Of a stretch of 64,000 bases of DNA, positions 51,403 through 63,933 are shown in pieces. A model generated the notes under the pieces. The model was given only the letters and a program-made list of their open reading frames with translations, did not search any database and had not been told where the DNA came from. The stretch lies in assembly GCF_048128805.1 (NCBI RefSeq), contig NC_136005.1, forward strand, positions 8,155,504 to 8,219,503. Reading direction: 5' to 3'. A program made the translations under genes and the position numbers. Source of the stretch: Centroberyx gerrardi. Lineage: Eukaryota; Chordata; Actinopteri; Beryciformes; Berycidae. Every line of letters begins with the position of its first letter. Position 1 is the stretch's first letter.

Positions 51403-52973
51403 GTAAGGAGCTGTGGATGGTTTATTAGATGACGTGTGCAAGTGAGAGACAGAATTTGTGTAAGTCTGTGTGCGCGTATATATTGTGTGTTTATTTGTTT
51501 ATATGCATGTCTGGATAAGTGTGTCAGATAGAGCATCTGTTTGTGTGTGCATGTGTGTGTGTATATATGCATATGTGTGTGTGTGTGTGTGTGTGTGTCG
51601 CCACTTCCCTTACCTTGGGGAGCCTGAATGTGGGTCACAGAGCACTTACACACTCCTCAGAAATGTTTGGACCATCGCCCCCCCCTCCCCACCTCCTCCT
51701 CCTCCTCCCAACCCCCCTCATTTTCCAGCCCGTTTTACAGCCTGCTGTCCAGAAGTCTAACCCTCCCAGATTAATTTTTCAGTTCCATTTTCTATAATTC
51801 AACAATTAGACCGAGTCCAGCCCATCCTCTCCACAGGAAATCATGTTGATGTAAAGAGGGGGGATTTTTTTTTTTTTTGCTTTTATCTTCCTTTTTCCAG
51901 AAGCTTTACATCCACTGCTCGCCTTACATGAGGCCTAGTGCAACTCACTGGCCGCAAAGTAAAACTGAAGTCTAAGAGGCTAAAACCTAAATACTTCATT
52001 TTACATAGAGCAAGTAAACATGCTCAATTAAGAAAATGCTTGAAAGTTCAAAGTGCTGAGATTTACGCTGCCTTTTAGAGCGTACTTTCATCTCGGTGGA
52101 AAGCTGCTCTTAAAGACTCACAATTAAATTAGGTTTTGGCCATTGTGCCTGTGCTCCGCTGACAGAAGAGAGGATGTCTTGGACCGCTCATCCTGGACTC
52201 TTGTCTCAGCCAAGGAGGCCTTTGACAATAACGAGGCATCAGGGACAGAGAGCGTTGCAATGCTTTTAGCTGCCCAGGAGTGACGTCACTCTCCCCCCGC
52301 GGCTGACGCAACCCCCCTGAAGAGAGGCTCTCAGCGTCAGCTCGCCTGTGATGTGGTACTGCTCTACGACTGCGATGGATCTATTATACGCCTCTAAAAT
52401 CTGCCACGTCACACAGAGGGCCTCATGCGCTAGCAAACAAACCCGACATGACCTTCTATGGTCAGCTAAATATTTTCAATCGATAGTTTCAGCCTGAAGC
52501 TTGTGCCGGGAAATGCGCCGGAGCACACAAGAGAGATGAGAAATGAAAATGTGCGGAGGTGTGATGTAAGATGACGTTGAAATATGTGACGCGTTCAGGT
52601 GCATTTCTGTCATAAAGCGGCTAAAAGGTTGGCCGAAACTGACAGGTCGGATCTGAGGCGGGCCACAACACCTTTTACTTGTCATACATTTCGACCTGCT
52701 TTGCGGGAATGTCACATATTTCCTCACACTTGGACACTGGGAGATGATTACTATATAGCCATTTAGAAACCAAAACAGGCTACTCAAGACTAGCGATGCA
52801 CTGTATGTCACGTAACCACACATCAACCACAATCACCAAAACAAGCTGCTGAGACAGAGAGATGCTGCCTACAAGGGAGGGACGAGAAAAAGTTTTCCTG
52901 TAACCTCTCAACTCTGACTTTTTAGAGAACTCTTTAGAGAATTTAGAGAACTCTTAAACCTCAGTGGGCAGTG

Positions 52974-53012
<39 letters not shown>

Positions 53013-53530
53013 TGTGTGTCTTCTCTCCAGTTGTATGGCGGGAGTCATGCAGCCAGCCAGGCCCATGCAGGCCCAGAGCATGGCACAGGGAAAAGGGATG
53101 ACAAAGGGGGAGCTGTGTGTGTTGGAGCTGCCTATTGTTTAGTATGTGGCAGCCGGCTATAGCAGCTAGTGCTGCTTGGCACCGCCACAGGCAGGACTCT
53201 GTGGGGCCGAGCCTGGCCATGGGAGGCTCTGACGCCACCCACCCAACCTGTTCAGCAGAGGGCTGCGGTCGCACCGGGCAGCGTCCAGGTGTGAATGTGT
53301 ACGAGTGTATATATGTGAAGCCAGGCGGTCGCTGCAAGCCTTCATTATTAACCTTTATACCAGTTTAATAATGACAGTAAAATGGATTCTGTTTACCATG
53401 GGTGAAACACTGGCATGCAAGCTTTCTGTTTCGTTTTTATACCACTCAACCTCAAACAGAGACAGAGAGAGGAAGACAAAAGAGAGAGAGAGGGGGAGAG
53501 AGAGAGAGAGAGAAAGAGAAAGAGAGAGAG
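50886..53530. other. gnb4 intron 1, simple-repeat rich part
   Basis: Contains CA/GT runs (50900-50945, 51372-51399, 51572-51600, 52975-53010), GA runs (50975-51010, 53456-53530) and a G-rich run at 51120-51195. The long open frames here are by-products of these repeats. No exon recognised. Confidence 0.6.
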
Positions 53531-54971
53531 CTGCCTCTTGCCTTAACTTCTCCCCAGGAAGGTCAGAGCGTCTGTCATCTTTCACTGTGGTCTAACGTTG
53601 CCTTAATGGGCCCCGGTCATGACATATTTGTTACAGGAGACACTGTCCCTTGGGTGCAGGTGTTCCTGCTGACCCTGCCCTTAGTGCCAGTTCATGTTCA
53701 GCAATAGGAAGCCACACAGCCACTGGACAGTGAGCGCTCCATGGGAAGCTGTCATGGACAACAGTAAAGCCTTTTCCTCCCAGTGTTTTTCAATGTGTCA
53801 GAACTTGATGAAGATCCACATCAGATCAAACATGAATGGATTTACACTGGGACAACTGAGTCCTATCATGGCTTCTGTTCTTCTTGGGTCACATAAAGGA
53901 GAAACTCATTCACGTGAGCTTCAGACTTGTAAAAATAATGTAATGTACAATGCAGGTTAATTGAACAGCAGGGGGTGCAGGCAGTGCAGCGGTGCTGGGG
54001 GGCCACAGGGGGCTCCAACATGAAATGACTAGGGAGTTAAGGATTTAACATTATCAACAGCCAGTTAGAGAGAGGGGCGGGGGGTCTAAACAAATTTTTG
54101 CACCATGGCCAATTATCAGCAAATTCTGCCAAAGCTGCACAGACATACAGTGAAAATTTGAATATTCATCATTGCAAAAATAACATTCTGTTAGTTAGGC
54201 CTAATTGCTCTAATTGTCAGTGGCAATTAAAAGCCTTTCACCTCCGAGTTACATTGAACCTACATACATGCTTACATTTAGAGTCTGTGTGCATGTGTAT
54301 TTTGTATTGCCAATGCATTTTGGGTAGCGGCGTTCTAATGTATCACGTACCATTTGATGGCTTACCAATATTTCCTACCAATATTTAAGCTCTCTCTTTC
54401 TTTTTCTTGACCAAATATCAGCTTCTATATAATTCCTCATAGATTGTTTGTTTTTTTACTTGCTTATTTATGACAAACCCTGTTGGAAGATGCTGAAGAT
54501 GTTAATTTAATCGTCAGATGATCAAGCTTGAGGTCTGTCAAACAATAATCCAGCTGAACATCTCGCCTTCACAATTTCTCTTTGTGAGCAATATTTAGGA
54601 GCGATTGCCGCATCCGTACTGATGAGCCCGACTAAGAGCAAAACAACAAGAGTTAAGTGTGTGAAACTGAAAGTGGGAGGCAGGGCGGCTCCGCCAGGTG
54701 TGAACTTGTTCAGGTAACCAATGATTATTCCAAACATCTGCAGAATGGAGGAATTATCTGGTGAGTTTCCAGTAAGCCAACAGTCAACTGGTACGAATAT
54801 CTGGGGAAAACTGATGTTCAAAATCATTTAAGTCAGATTAATTATGACAATAAATATGAAAAATACTTTAGAAAACATCTGGTATGAAGAATAGATCACC
54901 TATAGTAGTGTTAACAAATTACTGAAATTGTAAAGCTTAATTACCTACATATTACCTATATATGTGTTCTT
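53531..54971. other. gnb4 intron 1, no gene
   Basis: Unassigned sequence of mixed composition. No exon, RNA gene or clear mobile element recognised. Confidence 0.5.
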
Positions 54972-55297
54972 CTGATGGTTCCCAAAGTGGGGTCTGAGGA
55001 CCTCTGGGGGTCCTTCAAGTGATTTCAGGAGGTCCCCAGAAAAATCATAAATACTTTAATTTCACTATTATTTCACTGAAACACAATGAATGAACGTATA
55101 AAGATGACTATTTTCACTCACTAGTTTCACTCTCCCCACCCCATCTACACTAGACATTTGATGCAATTCTAAATTAAATCAACACCAACTATAAAAATCT
55201 TCACAGCTTGGGTTCCTTCCACAAAAATCTCATCAAATTGAGGTCAATGGTCTGATGTGCATCTCAGTCCTTAACATGGACGGTTTGGGAAGCCCTG
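54972..55297. mobile_element. hAT-type MITE
   Basis: The left end CTGATGGTTCCCAAAGTGGG pairs with the complement of the right end (CAGGGCTTCCCAAACCGTCC). The core has GGGGTCCTTCAAG and GAGGTCCCC. About 326 bp without an ORF. Confidence 0.7.
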
Positions 55298-55375
55298 CTC
55301 TGGTCAATATTTGGGTTACACTGGTGCAAGGCCAATACACACAGCTGGAGTGACAGGAGTCAAAACTGACGGCGT

Positions 55376-55435
55376 TTATTTTACTGTCACCACCTCCTCC
55401 TCCTGAGGCGTGGTGTTTGGGTTGCTGGCATATTG
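55376..55435 (-). other. Orphan terminal-exon-like segment
   Basis: A strong acceptor (TGCTCGTTGTTTCAG) is followed on the minus strand by an open frame QYASNPNTTPQEEEVVTVK and TAA. An AATAAA overlaps the stop. No gene was identified that would supply the upstream exons. It might be an unrecognised last exon, an alternative gnb4 5' exon, or chance. Confidence 0.2.
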
Positions 55436-56180
55436 CTGAAACAACGAGCAGAAAAATAACAGTGATGTTGTCGCAGGTGGAAACATCAAGGATGAGTAGC
55501 AACTTTTACAAATTGTATATATTTTACACTGTAGCAGCAACAACCCACTGCTCATACTGAGAGGTTTCACTGCTGTCAACTACAGCGCAGACAGGAAACC
55601 ATGATAAACATCATATGGTCACATACAGACTCGGTGTGTGATACTAACATAAACTAATCTGCCTGCATCTTTTCAGTCGGGAGAAATTTCTAATACAAGC
55701 AACAAATTGCTACAGTACGCGCCCCGTTACATGGACGAGCTACCAGTTGCCGCTCGGGTGAAGGCGGATTGTCATGTATAATTGATAGTAAAAGGAAAAA
55801 AATTAAAATATCCAGGGCATCTTGCTCCACATATGAGATGAACTGCTGCGTGAGATGTGAACGCCGCTCAAATGAATATGTTGTTATTGTAAGGTTTGGT
55901 GCCTATATTTCCGCCTGAGAGTCATTTGACAGCGCTGCAAGGCCGCGTTTTGATAACAGTGAATTTTCAGCAGAGGAAAGCTTGGCTCTAGAAAAAAAAA
56001 AAATAGCACAGAGAGAATAGTAGGCTGGGAACAGTTATGAGGAGCAATACTGCCCAACACACCGACAACATCTCACTCTCCGGACGATTTCACGCATCTC
56101 CTCTATATAAAACAAAAGCCGACATGAGCAAAGCAGGAAATAAAGGCAAGAAAATATCAAGATAGACTACACGTCCTTAC

Positions 56181-56261
56181 CTGAAACAGGCTTTTCGGCT
56201 CTGTCCGTCCTTCCAGTCCGTGTCACACTGATCCGTTTTCAAACACACATCATGGTCCCAG
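56181..56261 (-). other. gnb4: Probable gnb4 non-coding exon 1
   Basis: On the minus strand a consensus donor (TTTCAG|GTAAGG) ends at 56181. The segment upstream becomes CpG-richer toward 56.6 kb. Spliced to 50885 it would make a 5' UTR with a very short upstream ORF (ATGATGTGTGTTTGA). If the CTCTCCCAG just upstream is an acceptor instead, this would be an 81-nt internal exon with one fully open frame. Confidence 0.4.
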
Positions 56262-56620
56262 CTGGGAGAGGAATTACAAAGATAGCTTGTGTTAATTTTA
56301 AGACAATTAAACAGATTTAAAGGGCCAGGAGCTGGCGCAACTCGGGCAGGATTTGACTAAATTTTCACCAAGCAATCTAATCACCACACCCATGAAACTG
56401 GGAACATGGCAACAGCCTACGCTGAGGGGTGCGCGCGGAGAGAAGGCGCACATTTTTTGATTTACAAACCTGTTATAACACGTTAGAAAATACCATTACC
56501 TCACCAAACCGTCCTATATTTACGACCGTGTTTCCATCCGCTCGGTAATAAGATTTTCTTCTGCTTGTGCGCGCGAATCAACTGTGCCGAAACGGGTTGT
56601 GTAACCTACAGGAAAATGGT
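56262..56620 (-). promoter_or_regulatory. gnb4: Possible gnb4 promoter region
   Basis: CpG-containing segments (GGGTGCGCGCGGAGAG at about 56427, TGTGCGCGCGAATC at about 56566) stand out from AT-rich surroundings just upstream of the inferred first exon. No TATA box is placed suitably. The start site is not visible. Confidence 0.35.
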
Positions 56621-57633
56621 TTTGCCTGTCAGCCCCCTCAACAAAAAGGAACAGAATGGGATACAGGAAACAAATTGTAAACCTATGAAGCCTGGTAGTA
56701 GTAATTCAAATGGACTTCACCCCTGCTTTACCAAGCCAGTCTTTTTAGTCTATAACCTCTGTCGGAGATATATTAAAAAAATACCGATACACCAATAAAG
56801 TAAAGACAGTCGTGAAAGTGTATCGATATCACAACTGGAGGTGAAGGGTGCGGTAGAAGCAAAGTACAGCATTTTATAGTCTGTGAATGTAATCTATTAC
56901 TTTGTGACCTGTCAACATTATTATATTAGAATTAATTTTCAGGCTATAATAAACAGAAAGTAGCCTACCCTATGTGTATCTGTATGGCTATAATAAATTA
57001 AATATAAGGTAATATCTGCACTAAGTGACATGAAAAAAAATGGGACTTTACTGAATAAATACATTTTCACAATTAAACGGTAATATCCAGTATTGCACAT
57101 GCAGTATCATCAATGCAGAACAGTGGAGATTAATTGGGTTACAGTCTAAAAATATCGTTAAAAATCAAAAGTTAAAGCTACATAATGTTTGGATCGTGCC
57201 AAGTCTCGCCCCAGTATACCGTGGCTGGCCTGCAGTGGGCTCATTGAAAAGGATCTCTCTCCATTAGGACAGGATGAATTTTTAATGGGGCCAATGAAAG
57301 GGAGCAGTGGGATAGGCTTTTCCATATCTCTGCACGAGCCATAATCAATGAAGGGGAGATGAAAGTTGCCCGGCCCTCGGTTTCCTTTTGGAATGGCATG
57401 GGGTCAGATTAAGTCTAATTGAATTCACACACAGCAGTAGATTAAGCGTGCCAGTCCCATTTCCCCCCTAAACGCATTATGGGGATTAGGATTAGGATGA
57501 TAGCAGACATATTTTGTGGTTGGTTTGTCAATGGTGCAGCCTGGATTTTGTCGTTGGCTTACAATACTACGATTATGACTGTCTTAAGGGAAATATGAGA
57601 ATTTAGGCAGTGTGTTATTCCTATGTTCAAGGA
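56620..57633. other. Intergenic DNA upstream of gnb4, including a unique block
   Basis: No exon recognised. Between about 57180 and 57480 the sequence is free of simple repeats and of the mobile elements seen elsewhere. It contains homeobox-type ATTA words (TTTTTAATGGGGCC, GTCTAATTGAATTC), so it is a candidate conserved non-coding element. Confidence 0.3.
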
Positions 57634-57960
57634 CAGTGGTTTTCAAGGTGTGGTCCAGGGTTCCCTATAGGGGTCCTGGAGGGGTTTGAGTGGGTCCTCA
57701 AGCAAAAAGAGAAATAGTTTAATTTAATTCACTAGAAATTATTCCAGTTAGAGAATGCACTGTATAAGAATGACTTCTGTAATCATAGTTTCATTCTCTG
57801 TTATCTCCCCACATACAATTTAGACAGTTAAACAATTCAATACCAAATCGTAACAACAAAAATCCTCATATTGGGGTTTCTGGGACAAAGTCTTATAAAA
57901 TCAGGGTCCGTGGCCTGATGTGAATCTATTTGGGGGTCTGTGGTATGAAAATGTTTGACA
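57634..57960. mobile_element. hAT-type MITE
   Basis: The left end CAGTGGTTTTCAAGGTGTGG is followed by TCCCTATAGGGGTCCTGG. The right part (GGGGTCTGTGGTATGAAAAT, GTTTGACAGTC) is a degraded complement. It resembles the copy at 54972-55297 in layout. Confidence 0.55.
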
Positions 57961-59988
57961 GTCTAAACAATATTTGCAAACATGAAGACTTGTTCGAAAG
58001 CCAGAAACCAGACAAGTCAAGTGAGAAAGATGGTAAAGATGATTTGAGAAGAGTTCAGACAGCCTTGGGGAGTGTCTGGTTAAAAACTGATGACAGTGCT
58101 ATTGCTCATCTGGGTTTGAAAACCCAACCAAACATGTTGGCGTCATCACAGGTTAGAGTCGTAGTTCTTTGGTTTCTAACTTTTTAGAAGGAAAGACTTG
58201 AAAAAAGAGCTGTTCATTGTCACAAATATTGATTGGACCGTCCTCGGCTGCAGTATTAACATATTCATTCTTAAACCTTCAGTATAATCATGATGTTAGA
58301 ATGGCAGAATTTGGCAGTTCTCATGAATACTGCGATAGCACGGAAGACGATACAATAAAACAAGACATGGCAATAACCTGAGCATGACATCATCTTGGAT
58401 CAGCCCAAGCTTTTTGTCAATTCATGCCTTAAGTTGCAACGAACTGATTTATGATTGCACAAGGTGCAATTCATTCTCAGCAATCCATGCCACGATCATA
58501 AATGAGACCAACAGCCATAGCCTGTAAATGGATTGTTTATCACGCAATTGTAGTTAAATACCAACTCGTGCTAAGTTTTATAACAGTCAATTCATTAGCA
58601 GTTTTCTTTTTGCCTTTTTTGGTCCAGAGAGGTTGATTGTACAGAGAAATGATAAATATGACTATTTAAGGCAGTCAAGTCTTCTTTCTGCTGTGCGACA
58701 GTCTCTAGTGAGCAAAAGAGACTGAATTCATTAGCCAGCTGAGAATCAGAGTCAAGGTGTCCAAGCACATCCTTGGCCAATCAGGTCCCTTGGCCCATTG
58801 CTTGGCAACCAAAAGGAGAGGGAGGGAGCAAATTGACACTGTAAAAATAGCACATCAATAGCCTGGTGTCTGAAAAAAAACCACACATGCTGGTGAGGCT
58901 ATAAATAGCCTCCCGGAGCTTGGAACAGGTATCCTTCTTGTACAGTATCTCAACTGTCTTTTGTCCATGACACATTTTTGCATAGATGCAAACCCAGCAG
59001 GGCTAGTGCAGAAGGAGCAGATGTAGATGTACATTAACACTCAGTCAGCTGTGTGGAATGATTTGAATGTTAGGGGGATTTTAGGGTTTTAGTGCCTGGA
59101 AAAATAACAAGCTGACCTCACATTATCCTTCCATTACAGTGTAAAAGCCTTTCCCTAAACTCACAACAGGTTGGCTTTTGTATGTCTTTGGTCCATGTCA
59201 ACGACGTTTTTGCCTAGATGCAAACCTGCTATGGCCTCTGTTGTGGTGACAGATTTGAATGTAACAGTAACAATCAATAAGCTGCATGAACAAGTTTGCA
59301 TGCTGGAGGCAGTTTACGGTTTCATGTCTTGCATGAATAACCTGGATGTTATCAGATATTTTCATACTGTCGGATGCATACGTCTTCACATTGTTAAGAG
59401 TTATCACGTTGAGCTGGGTGCTATCTGCTCTCTATCTGATCACTACAGTGTCACATTGTTAAAATGCATCACACTGAATTGCAGCATTACAGTGTGTCTT
59501 TCACATAATGGCAGAGCTGTGCAGAACACAGTCAAAAAATAGATCCACGATGTCCAATTCAGTTTCACAGGACTGCTCGAAAATGAGCCCAATACGTGGG
59601 TGATCGAATCAAGTGGAGATAATGGGACGTCAATCTAAAGCAGCTTCTCAACACCTATTTTTATCCGCACGTTCCCATTTTCTGCCCTCATGCGGCGACG
59701 CGCCCCAACGACCTCCATGTAATACTTTCACTGTATCAAAGGCAATTAAAAGATGTAGCAACAGTAGAACCTTAAAAGGCTTTATCAGGGCCGTCTTATC
59801 CACCAGACATATCTCCAGGGGAGGCTGGCCGTTGCCACGGCAACCCTCACAAATGGCAACTGACGTCAAGAAGGTAGGAGAAATACCAGGGAGAGCCAGA
59901 GCTGCTATGCATAATGGATCATTGAAAAAAGGGCCCTCTTGAAGAGTGCTAAAGTGACTTAAAATATGAGTGGCTTGCTGGCCTCGCC

Positions 59989-59990
<2 letters not shown>
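57961..59990. other. Intergenic DNA, possible regulatory sequence
   Basis: No gene recognised. It contains a TATA-like palindrome AGGCTATAAATAGCCT (58896-58911), a diverged duplication (58955-59003 against 59181-59235), and two unique-looking blocks (about 58380-58560 and 59640-59900) that could be conserved elements. Confidence 0.35.
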
Positions 59991-60037
<47 letters not shown>

Positions 60038-60050
60038 CCTCTCTCTCTCT
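59991..60050. repeat. (TC)n low-complexity tract
   Basis: Almost pure CT dinucleotides with one CCCC interruption. Confidence 0.95.
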
Positions 60051-60782
60051 GAGTGCGTGTGTGTGATGAGGGAAATAGATGTTGACAGTTTCAGGGTTTT
60101 ACTGGCTGACTGGCACAGCTTGGGCTAGGCTGGCCCGATTGAAACTATCCGTTTTGAGTCAAAAGCTGCTCATCAACCATCTCTTCATAACACACACGAT
60201 GGTTTCTATTCTAGTGGAGAAATCCTGTATCATTTATTCTATTTGGCAACTGCGATCACAAGAGAACCAGATTCAAAAGTACTCTTCTCCTAGGAGGAAT
60301 ATGCGTGCTGTGATTGGATAAGAGCACATTACAGATGTTCTTCTGCGATGTCTCCGAAAAGCAAAACCTCTCAAATCAGAACACATGACACCCACACTGC
60401 AACTCGCTCAGACCGAAGCAAAGAGAGAGGGGGTCGGCACATCTGCTGTCACCAGCCTCAGTCGATCCCATAGGATACACATTAACGTTCACGCTTAGGT
60501 TCTCAGAAACTGATCAGTTCGGATCATGTTGAAGTCCAGAGCATAACTGCAGGCGGTTCCCTGTGTCCCTGTGTCAGGTTCTTGTCTAATCTCAGGCTAT
60601 TGTTGGCCCAGGAGAGACTGTCACGGTGGCAGCTTGCTGAAGCGCCCTCATCATTTCTGCGATAATGCCTCTCATGTAGTGTTGGAGTCACACTCTCGAG
60701 AAGCGTGACACTGATTGTGGAGCCCAGTTTGCTGATGGCAAAGGCCAAGTACTGTTGCTACCCGAATGAATACAGCTGGGCA

Positions 60783-60830
<48 letters not shown>

Positions 60831-62561
60831 GGAAAGTTGAAATGGTGTCCATTTACAAGGTCCAAATCTTTTGCAGGAACAGTGAGTCCCTTGACAATGT
60901 TCTGATATTTTTTGAGAGTAACAATTGCCAGACTCGCCCCATAGATAAGAATTTATTTTTAATTGATAAGCCTGGTTAAATGAATATACATATTTTTAAA
61001 AAATCATTTTCTTAAATAAAAGGCAGCACTGTGGCCTAATATTGAAGACCATCCTGTAACCGAAATGTCCCATGTCCTCAATATGTGTCCTGTCTCAGAA
61101 CCCATACCGGCTCAGTTACTGTATTGTATTGTACATGCCTACAATGCAAATGTAAATGTAGGAGTGTGGGTAGGCCGACTGCTTAGCTTTCGTTTCAGGG
61201 AAGAAGCTGCAGAGGAAATGTACAAAGAGCAGAAGTGAGAGTTTGTCAGTCCAGGGGAATCCCAGAGACTTCCTTAAATCAGAGGTGCAACAACCAGCGC
61301 AGAGCATGAATTAACATGCTGCGAGTTTCATCCGTATAGTGACTCATTCTAGTCAGGTATAGGAAAACTCCCATTCTTAAGAAATACGGTACATCAGCAC
61401 ATGCACTGTGCTTGTTTGATGAAACGAGTTGAGGTGCAGCCCTGGTGTGCTAATGCCACCCTTTTCTAAATGCCTCCCCTCGCAGCTGAAACACTATGAT
61501 ACCAGATTATCATTTATTCATTACCATGAGCCCACAATTAATTTGACTTGACATTTTGGTGCGCCACAGGTTCAAAACACGAGATAAGACCGAGGTGTTG
61601 CCTCCTGGCTGCCTGAAAACCAAACACGCCCCTTGATGCCGGACACACTGGTCAGTCTGACGAGCCCATAGACACCACTGTTTCCTCTGTGTGATTTCTG
61701 CAGCAGTGGCATTAATTTTAGTTTTGGCTCCACACCCATCCCTGCTTTGATCCAAGTTACGCTTCTGGTGCAGAAAATGCTGTTCTTCAGATGCTTTACC
61801 ATGATAAAGGCATTATCTCTACACTTCTTTGTGTTTTAGAGGGAAAACTGACTGTATTCTACTGCTATTTTAATTTCACATTTTCTCCAGCAGTGGTTGT
61901 AGTGTTCTTGCTGTAGCGATGCATCACAGATGAATGAATACAGAGCAAACACTGGACACTATGCACACTAGTACACACCAGCAATTCTATATTTATGAAG
62001 AAATATATATTATAAGATGTTTTTACCTTTCTCCAGTGCAGACGAGTAGGAGAGGAAGTGGGCGTTTTCTGCATACGTCCTAAATTGCATGGATTGTGAG
62101 TTGTACAGAGAGCGTTGTGGTTTCAGTTCTTCCTCTCAGCTCAGTGTAGATGCTGCTAGGAGGAGCGGTAAATGGAGAGAGAGAGAGAGAGCTGGAGTAT
62201 GAGGTGGAGGGCTGGGTGAGTGGGAGGGTGAGCGTGGTGGGGTGGGGAACGGACGGGAGGGGGGGTGGAGGATGGGAGATGGAGTAGTATTTCTATTAAA
62301 GGGACAGGGTTTATTTCTTATGACAATATGGGTCTAAATAAGAAACTCTTGGCTATTGTATTTAAGAAACTCTACTGGGACAAACTTGTGCTACTGAGCT
62401 TCAGGATGGCAGGTGGTTAAGCCATTGCCCCCCCAAATTCTTCACGATCTTGATGCTTATCTGTGTAGATTCCTTTTCATTTTTTTAATTCATTTTTTGG
62501 GAGATTTTGACGGTTCAAATTCCACTTCTGATATACACCGATTGTTATATTATTAGAATTT
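60051..62561. other. Intergenic DNA, no gene
   Basis: No exon or RNA gene recognised. It holds a (CA)n microsatellite at 60785-60828 and a GA/GGGTGG-rich segment at 62170-62275. The rest is unassigned. Confidence 0.5.
60785..60828. repeat. (CA)n microsatellite
   Basis: About 21 CA units. Confidence 0.95.
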
Positions 62562-62995
62562 ATGAATGAACTCATCAACTCCAGTTCAACTGAGGAATCT
62601 GGAATTTGGAATTTGAAAAAAATCTACAGTAAACAGAATTGGAATTTCAGGAAGTCTAGTTTAATTTGATGAAATCCATGTTTTGTTTTGTTTTTCTTAC
62701 CACATACCTGAGAAGTGTGATATATTATCAATTTTGAATGTCATTAAATGTTAAATGGACCTTTCAGGTGGTAACTGTCATTTATTTGATTCATAATGTT
62801 TGTTTTATAATGTTTAGCAAGTCAAGACAAACTCTCTTAGAAGTGGAATTTAATGGAATTCAATTATGTTTATTGTCATTCCAATTCAATTCCCATTCTG
62901 TTTCCTTCCAATTCCAATTCCAATTCCAACTCCAGGAATTTAACTGGAATTTACCATGCATTCTCAGTTCAATTCATGAATGGCCCCAGCCCTGC
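62562..62995. mobile_element. MITE family A, copy 3
   Basis: Shares ordered blocks with copies 1 and 2: ATGAATGAACTCATCAACTC, GAATTGGAATTTCAGGAAGT, GGACCTTTCAGGTGGTA, TTCATAATGTTTGTTTTATA and the right end CAGTTCAATTCATGAATGGC. The outermost left end (the GGGGTC motif) is missing, and the core is shorter. Confidence 0.8.
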
Positions 62996-63039
62996 CCTCC
63001 TGGTAGGAACTGTTTGCTAAAAGGATTTCTGATCTTGAA

Positions 63040-63362
63040 GAAGACTCATTCATTGTCTTTCCTCACTCATTCTCATTCAGGGTCACAGGGAGCTGGAGCC
63101 TACCCAGCATGCATTGGGCTGAAGGGGGGAAACACCTTGGACGGGTCGCTAGTCCATCACAAGGCTAACACAGACAGATAAACCATTACTAACCCATTAC
63201 TCACAGTCACATGTATGGGCAAGTCAGAGTTTCCAATTCAGCTGATTTGCATGTTTTTGGAGTTTGGGAGAAAATGCAAAATCCTCAAAGAGGGACCTGG
63301 GATTCAAACCCGGGTTTTTTATTTTTTATTTGAAGTGACAGCGCTAACCGCTGAGCCACCAT
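63040..63362 (-). mobile_element. tRNA-headed fish SINE, minus orientation
   Basis: On the minus strand it begins GGCATGGTGGCTCAGCGGTT (A box) and carries a B-box-like GGGTTTGAATCCCAGG. A body follows with AAAAACATGCAAATCAGCTG, then CTAGCGACCCGTCC, ending in GCTCCAGCTCCCTGTGACCC and TGAATGAG. The spacing between the two boxes is swollen by a T/A-rich insertion at 63315-63335. Confidence 0.75.
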
Positions 63363-63741
63363 GCCAGACCCTTTGAAGCACAATGTGGTGAAAATAAAGT
63401 GTCACAAGTGTACAGTGAGTAACCACCCGCTTCATAACACCACACAGCTGTTAGACCGCCTCGCTCTGATCCAGAGTGCCGCTGCCTTGGACCCAAATTC
63501 AATGTGTGTTTCAACAGCAAGAGTTTTTTACTGTATGTATTTAGTTAGAGGACATTTTGGGTAGAAATCTAAGAAATGTGTATTATCCTGAAAGCGGTGT
63601 CTTTTGACTCATCAAGCCCTGCTGACACAGAACCCATACTGTACAATATACTGTACTGTCGCTGTGGTTGGTTTCATGTTAATGCACGGCCAGCTGACTG
63701 TTATCTCATAGAGCAGAAAGTAATGCTATGCCAAGAGTTTA

Positions 63742-63845
63742 CATGAAGCTTTAGGAAGTCAAAGTAGATTAGTAACTCTTTTAAAAAACACATGTGAAGC
63801 TTTAGGAAGTCAAAGTAGATTAGAAACTCTTTTATAAAACACATT
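63742..63845. repeat. Two-copy tandem repeat, 51-bp period
   Basis: TGAAGCTTTAGGAAGTCAAA starts at 63744 and 63795 and continues as GTAGATTAG(T/A)AACTCTTTTA(A/T)AAAACACA. The copies differ at only a few positions, so the duplication is fairly recent. Confidence 0.95.
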
Positions 63846-63933
63846 AGACATGTGCACCTTCTGTGAAATGAGGAACAATGTGACACTTTCACACCAGTTA
63901 TCAAAAAACTGTCAACCACACGCTCCTGTTGCC

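Noticed and set aside
50853..51653. 266-codon open frame on the minus strand, the longest in the window
   Set aside because: It is made of CA/GA microsatellites and a G-rich run, has no conserved domain, and lies in gnb4 intron 1.
57930..58187. 85-codon open frame on the plus strand
   Set aside because: It begins inside the right end of a hAT-type MITE, has no recognised domain, and continues into unique sequence by chance.
59171..59542. 123-codon open frame on the plus strand
   Set aside because: No recognised domain, no splice or promoter context except a diverged duplication, and AT-rich composition expected by chance.
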